A stretch of DNA of 64,000 nucleotides from an uncultured Caryophanales bacterium (GTDB lineage: Bacteria > Bacillota_I > Bacilli_A > RF39 > UBA660). The DNA is taken from NCBI GenBank assembly GCA_946628005.1, contig CAMOWA010000001.1, forward strand, positions 1 to 64,000, given 5' to 3'. The notes below the pieces were generated by a model. The model saw only the letters and a program-made list of their open reading frames with translations. It was not told the origin of the DNA and did no database searches. The position numbers and the translations under genes were made by a program. Of the stretch, positions 1 to 10,078 are shown one piece after another. How positions within the stretch are numbered: the first letter of the stretch is position 1; each line of letters starts with the position of its first letter.

Positions 1-118
1 TTAATTTACATTTATTTAAAAAATAATTATAAATAAATCGATAGCAGCCGAATGTATTATGAATTAATTTCTTTTGATTATCATTTGGATAAATACGAAA
101 ACGATAAGATTTAAACAT
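1..118 (-). mobile_element. tnpB: IS200/IS605-family TnpB (OrfB), N-terminal part only, truncated by window edge
   Basis: Reverse-strand ORF from ATG at 118 reads MFKSYRFRIYPNDNQKKLIHNTFGCYRFIYNYFLNKCKL, the typical TnpB N-terminal HTH pattern (YRFRIYPN..Q...I..TFG..RF.YN). No stop before the window edge. Not in the supplied ORF track. Confidence 0.82.
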
Positions 119-232
119 ATATCGAACCTCCTAAGTTCAATATATAATACATCTGTTCGTTTGTCAATAGCCTGAAAAAGCGCACTTTCCTTATAAATAA
201 AAAAATACAAAGTAATTTATAACCTGTATTTT

Positions 233-1363
233 TTATATTTTATCTTTTAAAATACCATTTTCTATACTTACTCTTTGGACAATTGTTAACGCAGCAATTA
301 GACAAAGAGTAAAACTTCCTCCATAACTCATAAACGGAAGTGGTACTCCTGTCATTGGCATTAATCCCATTATTCCTAGTAGATTTACAGCAATATGAAG
401 AAAAATATAAGTAGCAATACCATAACATAATATTGCTCCTCTGTTATTTGGACTTTTTCTTCCAATCCATAGAATTCTAAAAAGAACAAAAATATACATT
501 AATATAATTCCTATTCCTGTTACTAGACCTAACTCTTCTACAATAATTGCGAATATAAAATCAGTATATGGTTCTGGTAAATATAAATATTTTTGAGTAG
601 AATTACCAAGTCCTACTCCAGTTAGACCACCATTATTTATCGCTATATAGCAATTACATACTTGATTTCCAGTACTTAGTATTTTCTCACAAGGATTTCT
701 AAAATCAAATCGTTCAAATTGTCTTTCTTTTAAAACTCCTTTTCCACTTATTATTGCAACTGTCGCTATCGCGAACAATCCTACTGCACTAAATACTATT
801 TTATATTTTATTTCATTAGAGATTGGCACTGCTAAAAATATGATACCAACTATTGCACTATATATAATTGTTGTTCCTAAATCTGGTTGAATAAATATTA
901 AAAACGCCACCACTATACATATTCCTATCGGAAATAAGCTTTTGGTCCAACTTTTTTCTTTTTTAGTAAAATTATCATAATAATATGCTAAAAATACTAT
1001 AGTAATTATTTTTATAAATTCACTTGGTTGAATACTTATAGGTCCTAAATCAAACCAACTTATGGCGTGATTTTTAGCTTTTCCCATTATTAATAAAAGA
1101 ATTAATGATACAATTCCTAGTAAAAGTAATCCCCAAGAAAAAAATCCATATGTTTTTGTACTAAAACGAATCATGAAAAAGAATAAAATAAAGCCAGCTA
1201 ATAAAAAAGCACCTTGCTTGAAAAAATAATTATATGGACTTACTGCATAAGTCATATATGCAGTAACATTAGATGCTGAAAAAACCATAATTAATCCAAT
1301 TATGAAAAGTATTACTGTTACTAAAAATAATGGTTTATCAATATATTTTATTATCTTTTTCAT
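233..1363 (-). CDS. ftsW: FtsW/RodA/SpoVE-family lipid II polymerase
   Basis: Multi-TM protein with QPSEF, QPDLGT, LPEPYTDFIFAII.EE and PLPFMSYGGS motifs. Confidence 0.9.
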   Translation of the reverse strand: MKKIIKYIDKPLFLVTVILFIIGLIMVFSASNVTAYMTYAVSPYNYFFKQGAFLLAGFILFFFMIRFSTKTYGFFSWGLLLLGIVSLILLLIMGKAKNHAISWFDLGPISIQPSEFIKIITIVFLAYYYDNFTKKEKSWTKSLFPIGICIVVAFLIFIQPDLGTTIIYSAIVGIIFLAVPISNEIKYKIVFSAVGLFAIATVAIISGKGVLKERQFERFDFRNPCEKILSTGNQVCNCYIAINNGGLTGVGLGNSTQKYLYLPEPYTDFIFAIIVEELGLVTGIGIILMYIFVLFRILWIGRKSPNNRGAILCYGIATYIFLHIAVNLLGIMGLMPMTGVPLPFMSYGGSFTLCLIAALTIVQRVSIENGILKDKI

Positions 1364-1482
1364 ATATTCTCCTTGTTATAAATATATCATAAAATAAAGT
1401 ATTTTCCTATTAATTAGACATTTTAATTCACAAAAAATGTAAATTAACATACTTTATATTAGATTTGTAAAGGAGGGATTTT

Positions 1483-1638
1483 ATGTATTATTATGGTGGA
1501 GGAAATTCTTGTTGTCCTAATCAAACTTCTACTTACTATCCTGTTTATATGAATAATAATAATCATTCTAGTTACGCTATTGTACTTGTATTATTTATTT
1601 TATTAGTAATTGTAATTGGTACTAGATGGAGTAATTAA
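1483..1638 (+). CDS. Tiny YjcZ-like (Bacillus tiny-TM sporulation family-like) membrane protein, 51 aa
   Basis: SD AAAGGAGGGA then MYYYGGGNSCCPNQTSTYYPVYMNNNNHSSYAIVLVLFILLVIVIGTRWSN. The C-terminal YAIVLVLFILLVIVIG resembles the FALIVVLFILLIIVGA signature. Not in ORF track. Confidence 0.65.
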   Translation: MYYYGGGNSCCPNQTSTYYPVYMNNNNHSSYAIVLVLFILLVIVIGTRWSN

Positions 1639-1698
1639 TAATAATTAAATGTTTTCCTTTTCAAAATAGTATTTTTTTGATAAAATAGTCTCGTTGAG

Positions 1699-2271
1699 GT
1701 GGTTGTAGTGCTTAAAACAAAAGATATTTTAGATGAAAAGGATAAACGTTTAAAACAAATTAGTAAAGAAGTTACTTTTCCCCTTTCTAAGGAAGATAAA
1801 GAAACTATCAATACTATGATTCAGTATTTACATGATAGTCAAATTGATGAATTATCTGAAAAATATGATTTAAGACCTGGAATGGGATTATCTGCTGTTC
1901 AATTAGGTGTTTTAAAAAGATATTTTGTTGTTGTATATGAAATTAGTGATGAAGATAGTGAAGAAAAAGAATTTGAAACTTATGTATTAATCAATCCTAA
2001 AATGATAAGTAATTCTGTTGAGCAAATCTATGTTACTGATGGAGAAGGTTGTCTTTCTGTCAATCGTCCAGTAGAAGGAATTGTTCCTAGATATGCGAGA
2101 GTTACATTTGAAGCATATGACATGGAAGGAAAGAAAATACATATTCGAGCTAGAGAAGATTTAGCGGTTTGTTTTCAACATGAACTTGATCACTTAAATG
2201 GAATATTATTTATAGATCATATTGATCCTAAAAATCCATATAAAGGAAAAGACTCTATGAGAGCTATATAA
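1699..2271 (+). CDS. def: Peptide deformylase (start may be GTG at 1708)
   Basis: GMGLSAVQLG, EGCLSV and HELDHLNG motifs in order. Confidence 0.93.
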   Translation: MVVVLKTKDILDEKDKRLKQISKEVTFPLSKEDKETINTMIQYLHDSQIDELSEKYDLRPGMGLSAVQLGVLKRYFVVVYEISDEDSEEKEFETYVLINPKMISNSVEQIYVTDGEGCLSVNRPVEGIVPRYARVTFEAYDMEGKKIHIRAREDLAVCFQHELDHLNGILFIDHIDPKNPYKGKDSMRAI

Positions 2272-2288
2272 CTCTCAGAGTCTTTTTT
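2251..2288 (+). terminator. Rho-independent terminator overlapping the def stop codon
   Basis: GACTCTaTGAGAG-CTATATA-ACTCTCAGAGTC followed by TTTTTT. Confidence 0.8.
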
Positions 2289-2289
2289 A

Positions 2290-2802
2290 TTAACGCATAA
2301 TTGATATTTTTTTTTGTTCCTCTACTTCTTTTTTAAATGCCTCATCAGTAATTGAAGTTGCACTAATTTCGTTACCTAAAGCTAAGTAATCTGCACCAAA
2401 TGATCCTTCTTCTATTGATGGATCTATTTCTAAAATATCTTCTTTTGACGTAATCATTTCTTTTGTTACAGGATTATTTAATCTTTTTTCTAACATTATA
2501 GATTCGTTATTTTCTTCTTGATTTAAAACTAGCTCTTCACTACCATCTTTATATTGATGTAGTGTTGCCGGTCTTACTATAAAATTACCTATCAATTCAG
2601 GGCAATTATTGCTTTCATCTTCTACTACTTTTGCTACTAGGTAATCTGATCCAGAATAATTAACTATTCCAAAATAATCTGCATAAGTTAATAATACTCC
2701 ATCTTTTATTCCTATTCCTTCTTGTCCTTGAAAATTATTCATTCTATCAGCAAATCCAAATCTTATTTTTATCATATATTCCCTCCACTTATATATTATC
2801 AT
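2290..2802 (-). CDS. Hypothetical protein
   Basis: Long ORF in context. No recognised motif. Confidence 0.6.
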   Translation of the reverse strand: MIIYKWREYMIKIRFGFADRMNNFQGQEGIGIKDGVLLTYADYFGIVNYSGSDYLVAKVVEDESNNCPELIGNFIVRPATLHQYKDGSEELVLNQEENNESIMLEKRLNNPVTKEMITSKEDILEIDPSIEEGSFGADYLALGNEISATSITDEAFKKEVEEQKKISIMR

Positions 2803-2807
2803 ATGTT

Positions 2808-5762
2808 CTATAAATATTCTTCATGATTTTCTAGTTTTACACTAACTAATTTGGAGACTCCCGACTCTTGCATAGTTATACCATATAAAGTATTGGCATA
2901 TTCCATTGTCTTCTTTTTATGTGTAATAATTAAGAATTGAGTTTTTCCAGCATAATGATTTAAATACTTACCAAATCCTGCTACATTTGCCTCATCTAAG
3001 GCTGCTTCTACTTCATCGAATATACAGAATGGTACTTTTCTTACATTTAATATCGCAAACAATAAAGATATTGCAGTTAATGTTTTTTCTCCCCCACTTA
3101 GTAGGGATATCGTTGTTAGTTTTTTGCCAGGAGGAGATGCTACTATATCAATTCCGGTTGTTAATAAATCATCTGGATTAGTTAATTTCAAATCAGCAGT
3201 TCCACCTTTAAACAATTCTTTAAATACTTTTTGGAATTCTTCTTGGATTTTTAAGAAAGTATTTTTAAATTCTTCTTTCATTACTTCATCCATTTCATTC
3301 ATAATTTTAAGTAAAGTATCTTCTGCTCCTAAAAGATCATCTTTTTGTTTTGTTAAGAATTCATATCTTGTATTTACTCTTTCATATTCATCAATTGAAG
3401 CTAAGTTTACCATACCTATTCTTTTTATATTATTTCTATAAGTATTTACTTTTATTCTTGCTTCTTCTGGTTCTATTTCTAATGGATAATCTTTTTTTGC
3501 TTTTTCAAAAGTCATTTCATAATTTGTATTTAAATTATCTAACATATTATCTAACTTAACATCATATTTTCCTATTAATACTTCTAATTCATGAGATGTT
3601 TTTTCTAAATTATGAAGAGTTGATACTTTTAATTTATAATCTGCTTCAGTAGACTCAATTTTTTCTTTTAGAGAATTTATTTCTTTTGTAATAGATTCTA
3701 AATGTAGTTCTATTTGTTCTTTTTCTGATGATTTTTCATGATATTTCTTTATTAGTAATTGTTCTTTTTCACTGATAGAATTATTTTGAATAGATTCTAA
3801 TGATTCATATTCTTTTGTTATTGATAATAAAATATCTTTTATTTCTTTTAACTCATTTTTCTTATTTGTATATTTTTCTTTTAATGTTACTTTTTGTTTT
3901 GATATTTCATAAGATTTTTCTTCTATTTGATTTAATTCATTTGTATTATCTAATAATTCTTTTTCTATTTCTTTTTCTTCATTTTCTAATAATTCTCTTT
4001 TTTCTTCTAAATGTTTTATTTCTTGTTTTAATAGAATTGTACTTTTTCCATGGTAAGTTGATCCTCCTGTTAATGATCCTCCTACATTTATAACATCTCC
4101 ATCTAAAGTAACTATTTTATATTTAGCATGTATTTTATGAGATAGACTTGTAGCAGCATCTATTGTTGTTGCAACTACAACTATTCCTAATTGGTTTTTA
4201 ATGACAGAAGAGTACTCCTTATTATAGGTTGCTAAGTCTGATAATACTCCTATAAAATCTGGACTTGTTTTTAATATATTTAATGAATCATAATCTATAT
4301 ATCTTTCTTTAATTATACTTAGCGGGAAAAAAGTTGCTCTACCTAAATGAGAATCTTTTAAGTAATTAATGGCATTTTTAGCAGACTCTTCATCCTTTGT
4401 AATTATAAAGTTTTTATTACTAGATATAGCTGTATTTAAAGCTTTTATATATTGATCATCTATTGTTAATACATTTCCAATTGTATTATATATACCTGTT
4501 AATGTTTTATTATTTAATACTTTTCTTACAGAGTTTGGCATATCTCCATTTTGATCTATTTCTACTTTTAAATTTTCTATTTTATTCTTTATAGATAATA
4601 TTTCTTGATTATGAGTATTATAATCATTTCTCAACATATTCTTTTTTAGTTTATTATTTTGTATTTCTCTATCTATATCTAATGATTCTTTTTCTATTTG
4701 AGATGATTCTCTAATAATTTCTTTTATTTCTTCTTCTACTACATTTATACTAGATGAGTATTTTTCTTTTTTTTCTATTAATCCTCTTATTTCTTCTTTT
4801 ATTTCGTTTTCTTCTTTTGTTGTTTTACTTCTTTCTCTTAATAGATTTCTTTCTCCGTCTAGTTTTTCTTTTTCTTCTATTACTTCTAATAATTTTTGAT
4901 TTAGATTTTTTTGTTCATTTTCTAACTCTAATAATCTTTTTTGATTGGTTTCCCCACTAGCATCTTTTAGACTTGATTCATTAGAAAGAGTAAGAATTTC
5001 TCCATCTAGTTTTTCTTTTTTTGTTTTGGCGTTTTCTAATTCATGATGAATATTTTCTATATCGTAAGCAAGTAATGCTACTTCATATTTATCTAATCCT
5101 TTTTTATTTTCTAAGTATTCTAATGCTTTTGTACTTTGTTCTTTTAATGGCCCTATTTGATATTCTAATTCTCTTATAATATCGTTTACTCTTTCAATAT
5201 TACTATGGGTTTTATCTAATTTTCTTAGAGCTTCTTCTTTTCTTTTTTTATATTTTAAAATACCCGCTGCTTCTTCAAATATTATTCTTCTGTCATATGA
5301 AGAATTACTTAATATCTTATCTACTTCTCCTTGGGAAATAATGTTAAAGGATTCTTTTCCCATACCAGTATCCATTAAAAGATTATAAATATCTTTTAAT
5401 CTACATTTTTCATTATTCAAATAGTATTCATTTTCACCACTTCTATATACTCTTCTTTTTATTGATATTTCTGTATAGGGAATATTTATAAAGTGATCTG
5501 TATTATCAAATATTAATTCTACACTAGCAACGTTTAATGGATTTCTCGTTTTTGATCCTGAGAAGATAACATCTGACATGGAACCTTCTCCTCTTAGAGA
5601 CTTTACAGATTGTTCTCCAAGTACCCATCTAACAGCATCTACTATATTACTTTTTCCTGAACCATTTGGTCCAACAATACATGTTGTTTTCCCATCTAAT
5701 TTTAATTCTAATTTATCTGCAAACGATTTAAATCCACTACTTATAATTCCCTTTAAATACAT
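2808..5762 (-). CDS. smc: Chromosome partition protein SMC (start trimmed to MYLKGIISSGFKSF)
   Basis: Walker A GPNGSGKSN, hinge region (VGGSLTGGS), signature LLSGGEKTLTAISLLFAI, Walker B FCIFDEVEAALDEANV. Confidence 0.95.
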   Translation of the reverse strand: MYLKGIISSGFKSFADKLELKLDGKTTCIVGPNGSGKSNIVDAVRWVLGEQSVKSLRGEGSMSDVIFSGSKTRNPLNVASVELIFDNTDHFINIPYTEISIKRRVYRSGENEYYLNNEKCRLKDIYNLLMDTGMGKESFNIISQGEVDKILSNSSYDRRIIFEEAAGILKYKKRKEEALRKLDKTHSNIERVNDIIRELEYQIGPLKEQSTKALEYLENKKGLDKYEVALLAYDIENIHHELENAKTKKEKLDGEILTLSNESSLKDASGETNQKRLLELENEQKNLNQKLLEVIEEKEKLDGERNLLRERSKTTKEENEIKEEIRGLIEKKEKYSSSINVVEEEIKEIIRESSQIEKESLDIDREIQNNKLKKNMLRNDYNTHNQEILSIKNKIENLKVEIDQNGDMPNSVRKVLNNKTLTGIYNTIGNVLTIDDQYIKALNTAISSNKNFIITKDEESAKNAINYLKDSHLGRATFFPLSIIKERYIDYDSLNILKTSPDFIGVLSDLATYNKEYSSVIKNQLGIVVVATTIDAATSLSHKIHAKYKIVTLDGDVINVGGSLTGGSTYHGKSTILLKQEIKHLEEKRELLENEEKEIEKELLDNTNELNQIEEKSYEISKQKVTLKEKYTNKKNELKEIKDILLSITKEYESLESIQNNSISEKEQLLIKKYHEKSSEKEQIELHLESITKEINSLKEKIESTEADYKLKVSTLHNLEKTSHELEVLIGKYDVKLDNMLDNLNTNYEMTFEKAKKDYPLEIEPEEARIKVNTYRNNIKRIGMVNLASIDEYERVNTRYEFLTKQKDDLLGAEDTLLKIMNEMDEVMKEEFKNTFLKIQEEFQKVFKELFKGGTADLKLTNPDDLLTTGIDIVASPPGKKLTTISLLSGGEKTLTAISLLFAILNVRKVPFCIFDEVEAALDEANVAGFGKYLNHYAGKTQFLIITHKKKTMEYANTLYGITMQESGVSKLVSVKLENHEEYL

Positions 5763-5784
5763 ACTATCACCATACTTACTTATT

Positions 5785-6085
5785 TTACACACTATTTTTT
5801 AATTTATATATAGTTCTCATCTTCTTCATTATAATAGAATAAGACTTTTTTTTCAATAAATTTCTATCTATATAAAAGCATCTAAAAAAAAAGAAATACA
5901 AATTGTACTTACTTTCTTCCCTTACTTTTTTTAGTTTTTCAACTCGTGAAAAATCAGGATTATACAAATCAAAATCTTCGGGAACTTTATATTCGATTGT
6001 TTCTCTTTCAGTTTCCCATTCTCCGTTATTAGGAGATTCTCCTCCATTCTCATCATATTCCCATTTAGATTCAGTTTTTGAAATT
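5785..6085 (-). pseudogene. Degraded paralog of the 6217-6669 gene
   Basis: Reverse frame reads ...ESKWEYDENGGESPNNGEWETERETIEYKVPEDFDLYNPDFSRVEKLKKVREESKYN, resembling TEEIDTYYRVPENFKLEDGLDSTKMEEIKEYN of the neighbour. TAA stop upstream and no usable full-length start. Confidence 0.55.
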
Positions 6086-6216
6086 TCTTACTATAATACT
6101 TTACTTTTTTCTTGATTCACAGTACAAAAATATTATAGAAAGAAGAATTACTTGAACAATGCTAATTCTAATATAAAAAGAATAAAAGGCATGTAAAAAC
6201 ACATCTATTTTATATT

Positions 6217-6669
6217 TTATCTTGTTTTTGAACTATTGTATTCTTTAATCTCTTCCATTTTTGTTGAATCTAGTCCATCTTCTAATTTAAAGTTTTCAGG
6301 AACTCTATAGTAAGTGTCTATTTCTTCTGTTTCAGGTGTAAATGAGGTATCCTCTGGACCAGTAGATCCATCATCATCACTACCTTGGCGATGATATCCA
6401 TATTTACTTACATGATACTTTAACGTTGTTTCATCTAGTATTTGAAAGCTATATGTATTATCTATATAATCATACACTTCTTCGTTAACTAATCCTTCCT
6501 TACTATATGATACATAATAATTATAACGTCCTTTTTCTAGTACTCTTACCGCATTTTCAGTAGGATCATAAGATACCTCTACTCTTACAAAATCATTGCT
6601 AAGTTTAGATTCTGGACTAACTTTGCAAAATTTCATATAACTTTGTTTAGCTTCTTCACTTAATTCCAT
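6217..6669 (-). CDS. Hypothetical protein with decayed neighbouring paralog
   Basis: ORF with an SD-like GAAAGGAAAG upstream. No recognised family. Confidence 0.6.
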   Translation of the reverse strand: MELSEEAKQSYMKFCKVSPESKLSNDFVRVEVSYDPTENAVRVLEKGRYNYYVSYSKEGLVNEEVYDYIDNTYSFQILDETTLKYHVSKYGYHRQGSDDDGSTGPEDTSFTPETEEIDTYYRVPENFKLEDGLDSTKMEEIKEYNSSKTR

Positions 6670-6769
6670 ATATTTTCTTTCCTTTCTAGTTCTAATTATA
6701 CTTTTTTATAAAACAAAATACAAGACTTTTGCTTTAAGATTTGATAAACTATGTTTAGGTGATAATTAT

Positions 6770-7450
6770 ATGAAAAAAATGATTTGTCTTTTATTATTTA
6801 TTCTATTATTATGTGGATGTGATAAATTAGATAAAAAAGCTCTTCCTAAAGAAGAGAAAAAAGAGGAAACTATACCGGAAGTAGAAGTATATAATGATTT
6901 AAATCATACTCCTATTTCTTTTTATGAGTTAAAAGGAAATCATTTAGAAAAGAAAAGTAGTTTAACTGGTTCTTTTCAAGGAATGGATGATATCTTTTTT
7001 CTACAATTATTTCCATCAAATGATGAAAGAATTGATTTAGAAAATGACTTTGCTGATTCTTTTTATCAAGAGTTTATGAAATATAATAACCCTCCTATTA
7101 AAATAGGATTTTCGGTTGATTTTTTATTAGATAATAAACCAATTCATTATAATATTCTTACTCCTAATGATACTATGAAAGAAGAACAATCATTCTTAGT
7201 ATATTTATATGATGATTATATAAATCGTGGGAAGAGTTTTTATTCTCATATAGAAAATGATGACTATAATGAATCTACTCTATTTACTGCGATAAAATTC
7301 CAGTGTGGTGGGAATTGTCAGAGTATTACTAGTCCAATTCAATTAAAAGTATTTACTTATGATTCACAAGATGATTTTTCTAATGATGTTTATAGAGGTA
7401 ATAGTTATTCTACTTTTACTTTCTGTATACATAAAGATTGCTCATTCTAG
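6770..7450 (+). CDS. Predicted lipoprotein
   Basis: Signal peptide/lipobox MKKMICLLLFILLLCGC. Confidence 0.7.
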   Translation: MKKMICLLLFILLLCGCDKLDKKALPKEEKKEETIPEVEVYNDLNHTPISFYELKGNHLEKKSSLTGSFQGMDDIFFLQLFPSNDERIDLENDFADSFYQEFMKYNNPPIKIGFSVDFLLDNKPIHYNILTPNDTMKEEQSFLVYLYDDYINRGKSFYSHIENDDYNESTLFTAIKFQCGGNCQSITSPIQLKVFTYDSQDDFSNDVYRGNSYSTFTFCIHKDCSF

Positions 7451-8284
7451 GCTTTCTTTTAGTAAATCTTCTAATGTTACAATCTCATATCCCTTTTCTA
7501 CAATATAATCTATTGTTGTAGTTAATTCTTTTTCATTATATAAATTATCTTCTATAGTAAATATTTCGCCATTCGATAAGTTTTGTTTTATATTTTTATA
7601 AAGATTATTTTTTATAACAAGAGATGGTTTTACAGTATGTAGTTTTAATCTATTACATAAGCTAAGTATTTTTTCATTATCTATTTCACTATAACAATAT
7701 TTACTATTTTTATTGGTTATAGTTTCTAAATAATAAAGAGATGTTTTAAAGTATTTTTCATTGTACTCATTATTATAACTTAATAGTTCAAACTCATGAT
7801 GAGTTTTTTCTTTTTTTATAAAACTTATATTATTTTCTAAAAATGTTCCATCTATAAAAATAGTTACTGATATATTTTTACTATTTATTATTCTTAATAT
7901 ATTTGGATTTTTATCTCTTATTATTAAAACAAGAGATATTTTCCTTTTATTAGGATTTCCTTTTATAATATATTTATTATAATTATCTGTTATAGATATT
8001 GTTGGAGATACTTCTTTTGTTTCAATTAATGTTTCATTATATGATCCATATTTTTTCATATTTTTATAACTTTTATTATAATCAATTACTCTTCCATTTT
8101 CTCCGGTAATAATATTTTTTCCTATTATTGTTGCATTTATTGATTTTTTTTCATATGATTTATTTAATTTTATTTTTTTCATAATAGGATCATTATTTCT
8201 TATTGTTATCATTCTATGATTTATATAGTAAAAACTAAAAATAGTTAGAAGTATTGTTATGGTATACTTTTTTATTTTTTTCAT
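7442..8284 (-). CDS. Degenerate polysaccharide-deacetylase-like (NodB-fold) membrane protein
   Basis: Start trimmed to MKKIKKYTITILL (SD AGGTGAAAA). The pattern ISLVLIIRDKNPNILRIINSKNISVTIFIDGTFLENN resembles NodB-fold proteins, but the usual TFDDG motif is not preserved. Confidence 0.45.
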   Translation of the reverse strand: MKKIKKYTITILLTIFSFYYINHRMITIRNNDPIMKKIKLNKSYEKKSINATIIGKNIITGENGRVIDYNKSYKNMKKYGSYNETLIETKEVSPTISITDNYNKYIIKGNPNKRKISLVLIIRDKNPNILRIINSKNISVTIFIDGTFLENNISFIKKEKTHHEFELLSYNNEYNEKYFKTSLYYLETITNKNSKYCYSEIDNEKILSLCNRLKLHTVKPSLVIKNNLYKNIKQNLSNGEIFTIEDNLYNEKELTTTIDYIVEKGYEIVTLEDLLKESLE

Positions 8285-8333
8285 TTTTTCACCTATATTT
8301 ATATATGAAAAAAAGTCCATTTTCATGAACTTT

Positions 8334-8804
8334 TTAAGCATTTTTTTTATTATAATAAATATAGTAACTACCTATTGCTAAAGTAATTGTTCCAAGTAAA
8401 ATTGTTATATTTTCTTTTGTTCCAGTATCAGGAGCATCTACTATTTGTGTACCTTTATTTGTACTATTATTGTTTGTACTATCATTACTATTTGTATTAG
8501 ATTCATTATCAGTGTTATTTTTAGTATTTTCAGTTGAAGAACTTGTTTCTTTATTTGAATTATTTTCTTCAGTTGTAGTATTTTTATTATTTTCTTCATT
8601 GTTATTTTCAGAATTACTCTCTGAATTACTTTGTGAATTATTATTAGAAATACTATTATCTTGAATTGTTCTTATTCCAGTACCAACACTTGCGTTTTTA
8701 TTTGTTTTTCCTTTATTAGCAACATTAGAAATAATAATAATCATTAATGCAATTATAATAGCAATTATTACCCATTTTATTATACTTTTAATTAAATCAA
8801 ACAT
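8334..8804 (-). CDS. Surface protein with N-terminal TM, Asn/Ser/Glu-rich linker and sorting-like C-terminus (APDTG + TM + basic tail)
   Basis: MFDLIKSIIKWVIIAIIIALMIIII..., low-complexity N/S/E/T linker, DAPDTGTKENITILLGTITLAIGSYYIYYNKKNA. Confidence 0.6.
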   Translation of the reverse strand: MFDLIKSIIKWVIIAIIIALMIIIISNVANKGKTNKNASVGTGIRTIQDNSISNNNSQSNSESNSENNNEENNKNTTTEENNSNKETSSSTENTKNNTDNESNTNSNDSTNNNSTNKGTQIVDAPDTGTKENITILLGTITLAIGSYYIYYNKKNA

Positions 8805-8879
8805 TCCAAACTCCCTCCATTTGCGTTATTATATCATACTTTTTTCTAAAATGGAAGAAAAAGTTTTAATTATTACTAA

Positions 8880-10076
8880 CTAATTGTTATTAAATTCTGA
8901 GTAATCAATTATTGTATAGTCTGTAATATTTGATATGTCAATAACATACTCATTTCCCCAACTTGATATAACTATTTTATTTGGGTCTGATGTAGTTCCT
9001 ACAACAGTCATCGCATGAGGGCCAACATTACTATATACTATATCATCAAGTAATCCATTTCCATCTTCATCATTAGGAGAATACATATTAAAATTTGAAG
9101 CTCCTACATTCATCATCATATTGTCATTTTTGGCAATTATATTATTTATTATAGTCATAATATCCTTTGGTTCATAAAATAAATCTGTTCCTGGTTCTAC
9201 GCACAAACCAATTTTTTGTAAATGTTCAAATTTGCTTTTATAGTCATCTGAGTTAGGATCTATAGGAATATTTGTTAATACATTTATATTTATTCCTTTA
9301 GTAGCTAAATAGTTTTGAAATGCTTCTGCAACAATATCAGTATCCACGCCATCTGATCCTGATATTATAATCTCTTCGTTAGCTAATGCAGCATCTCCAC
9401 TCATTTCTTTTTCTCTCTGCTCCTCAGCATTGCCAATACACTCTTCAATTGTCTGAAATCCCATAAACTCTTTTGAATAATATAAAAAGAAGTCTAAAAA
9501 TAAAAGTTCATAATTATAATCTTTGTAGAAATCAAAACTATCACCTAATTTTGTTCCTTCTATCGGTGAAAATCCAAATTTTTTCTCAAATTTCTCTTTA
9601 CCAAATTGGTTTTTAATTAAAAGATACTGATACATCAAAGTATTTATTATTGCTATGTAGCTACATCCAACTTTTTGCATTCTATAAAATAATAATTCTA
9701 TTTCTTCTAATGAAGCCTCAGGATAATAAGTTCTTATTATTTCTAATGCCTGTTCGTTGCTTAACCAATAATCTATATTTTCGTTTAATGCCCCTTGATA
9801 GCCTCCAAACTGTTTATATTTATCGTTTTCTTTATTAAATATATTATCATTATATAATCTATTGATTACATTTATATTACGGGCTGAACTATTACTTATT
9901 ATATTATTATTCATTTCATATTTTTCAACTGATAATTCATCTAAATCCATTATATTATCGACTGATGGTTTTATTAAAATACTGTTATTGTTAATATTAG
10001 TATTTTGTTTACCATTATTGTTAGGATGTGTAATTATGTTACCTATAATCTTATTGTTTTTTTTGATTATACTCAT
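8880..10076 (-). CDS. Papain-like/C39-like cysteine peptidase-fold protein, putative
   Basis: Cys-His-x order: KVGCSYIAIINTLMYQY ... VGPHAMTVVGTTSDPNKIVISSWGNEYVIDI. Confidence 0.45.
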   Translation of the reverse strand: MSIIKKNNKIIGNIITHPNNNGKQNTNINNNSILIKPSVDNIMDLDELSVEKYEMNNNIISNSSARNINVINRLYNDNIFNKENDKYKQFGGYQGALNENIDYWLSNEQALEIIRTYYPEASLEEIELLFYRMQKVGCSYIAIINTLMYQYLLIKNQFGKEKFEKKFGFSPIEGTKLGDSFDFYKDYNYELLFLDFFLYYSKEFMGFQTIEECIGNAEEQREKEMSGDAALANEEIIISGSDGVDTDIVAEAFQNYLATKGININVLTNIPIDPNSDDYKSKFEHLQKIGLCVEPGTDLFYEPKDIMTIINNIIAKNDNMMMNVGASNFNMYSPNDEDGNGLLDDIVYSNVGPHAMTVVGTTSDPNKIVISSWGNEYVIDISNITDYTIIDYSEFNNN

Positions 10077-10078
10077 TT

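Noticed and set aside
240-428. 62-aa minus-strand ORF inside ftsW
   Set aside because: Alternative frame of ftsW with no independent support.
2987-5802. Many plus-strand ORFs opposite smc (for example 4754-4960, 3800-4093)
   Set aside because: Leu/Phe/Ile-rich antisense shadows of a Lys/Glu-rich coiled-coil gene. No SD or domain logic.
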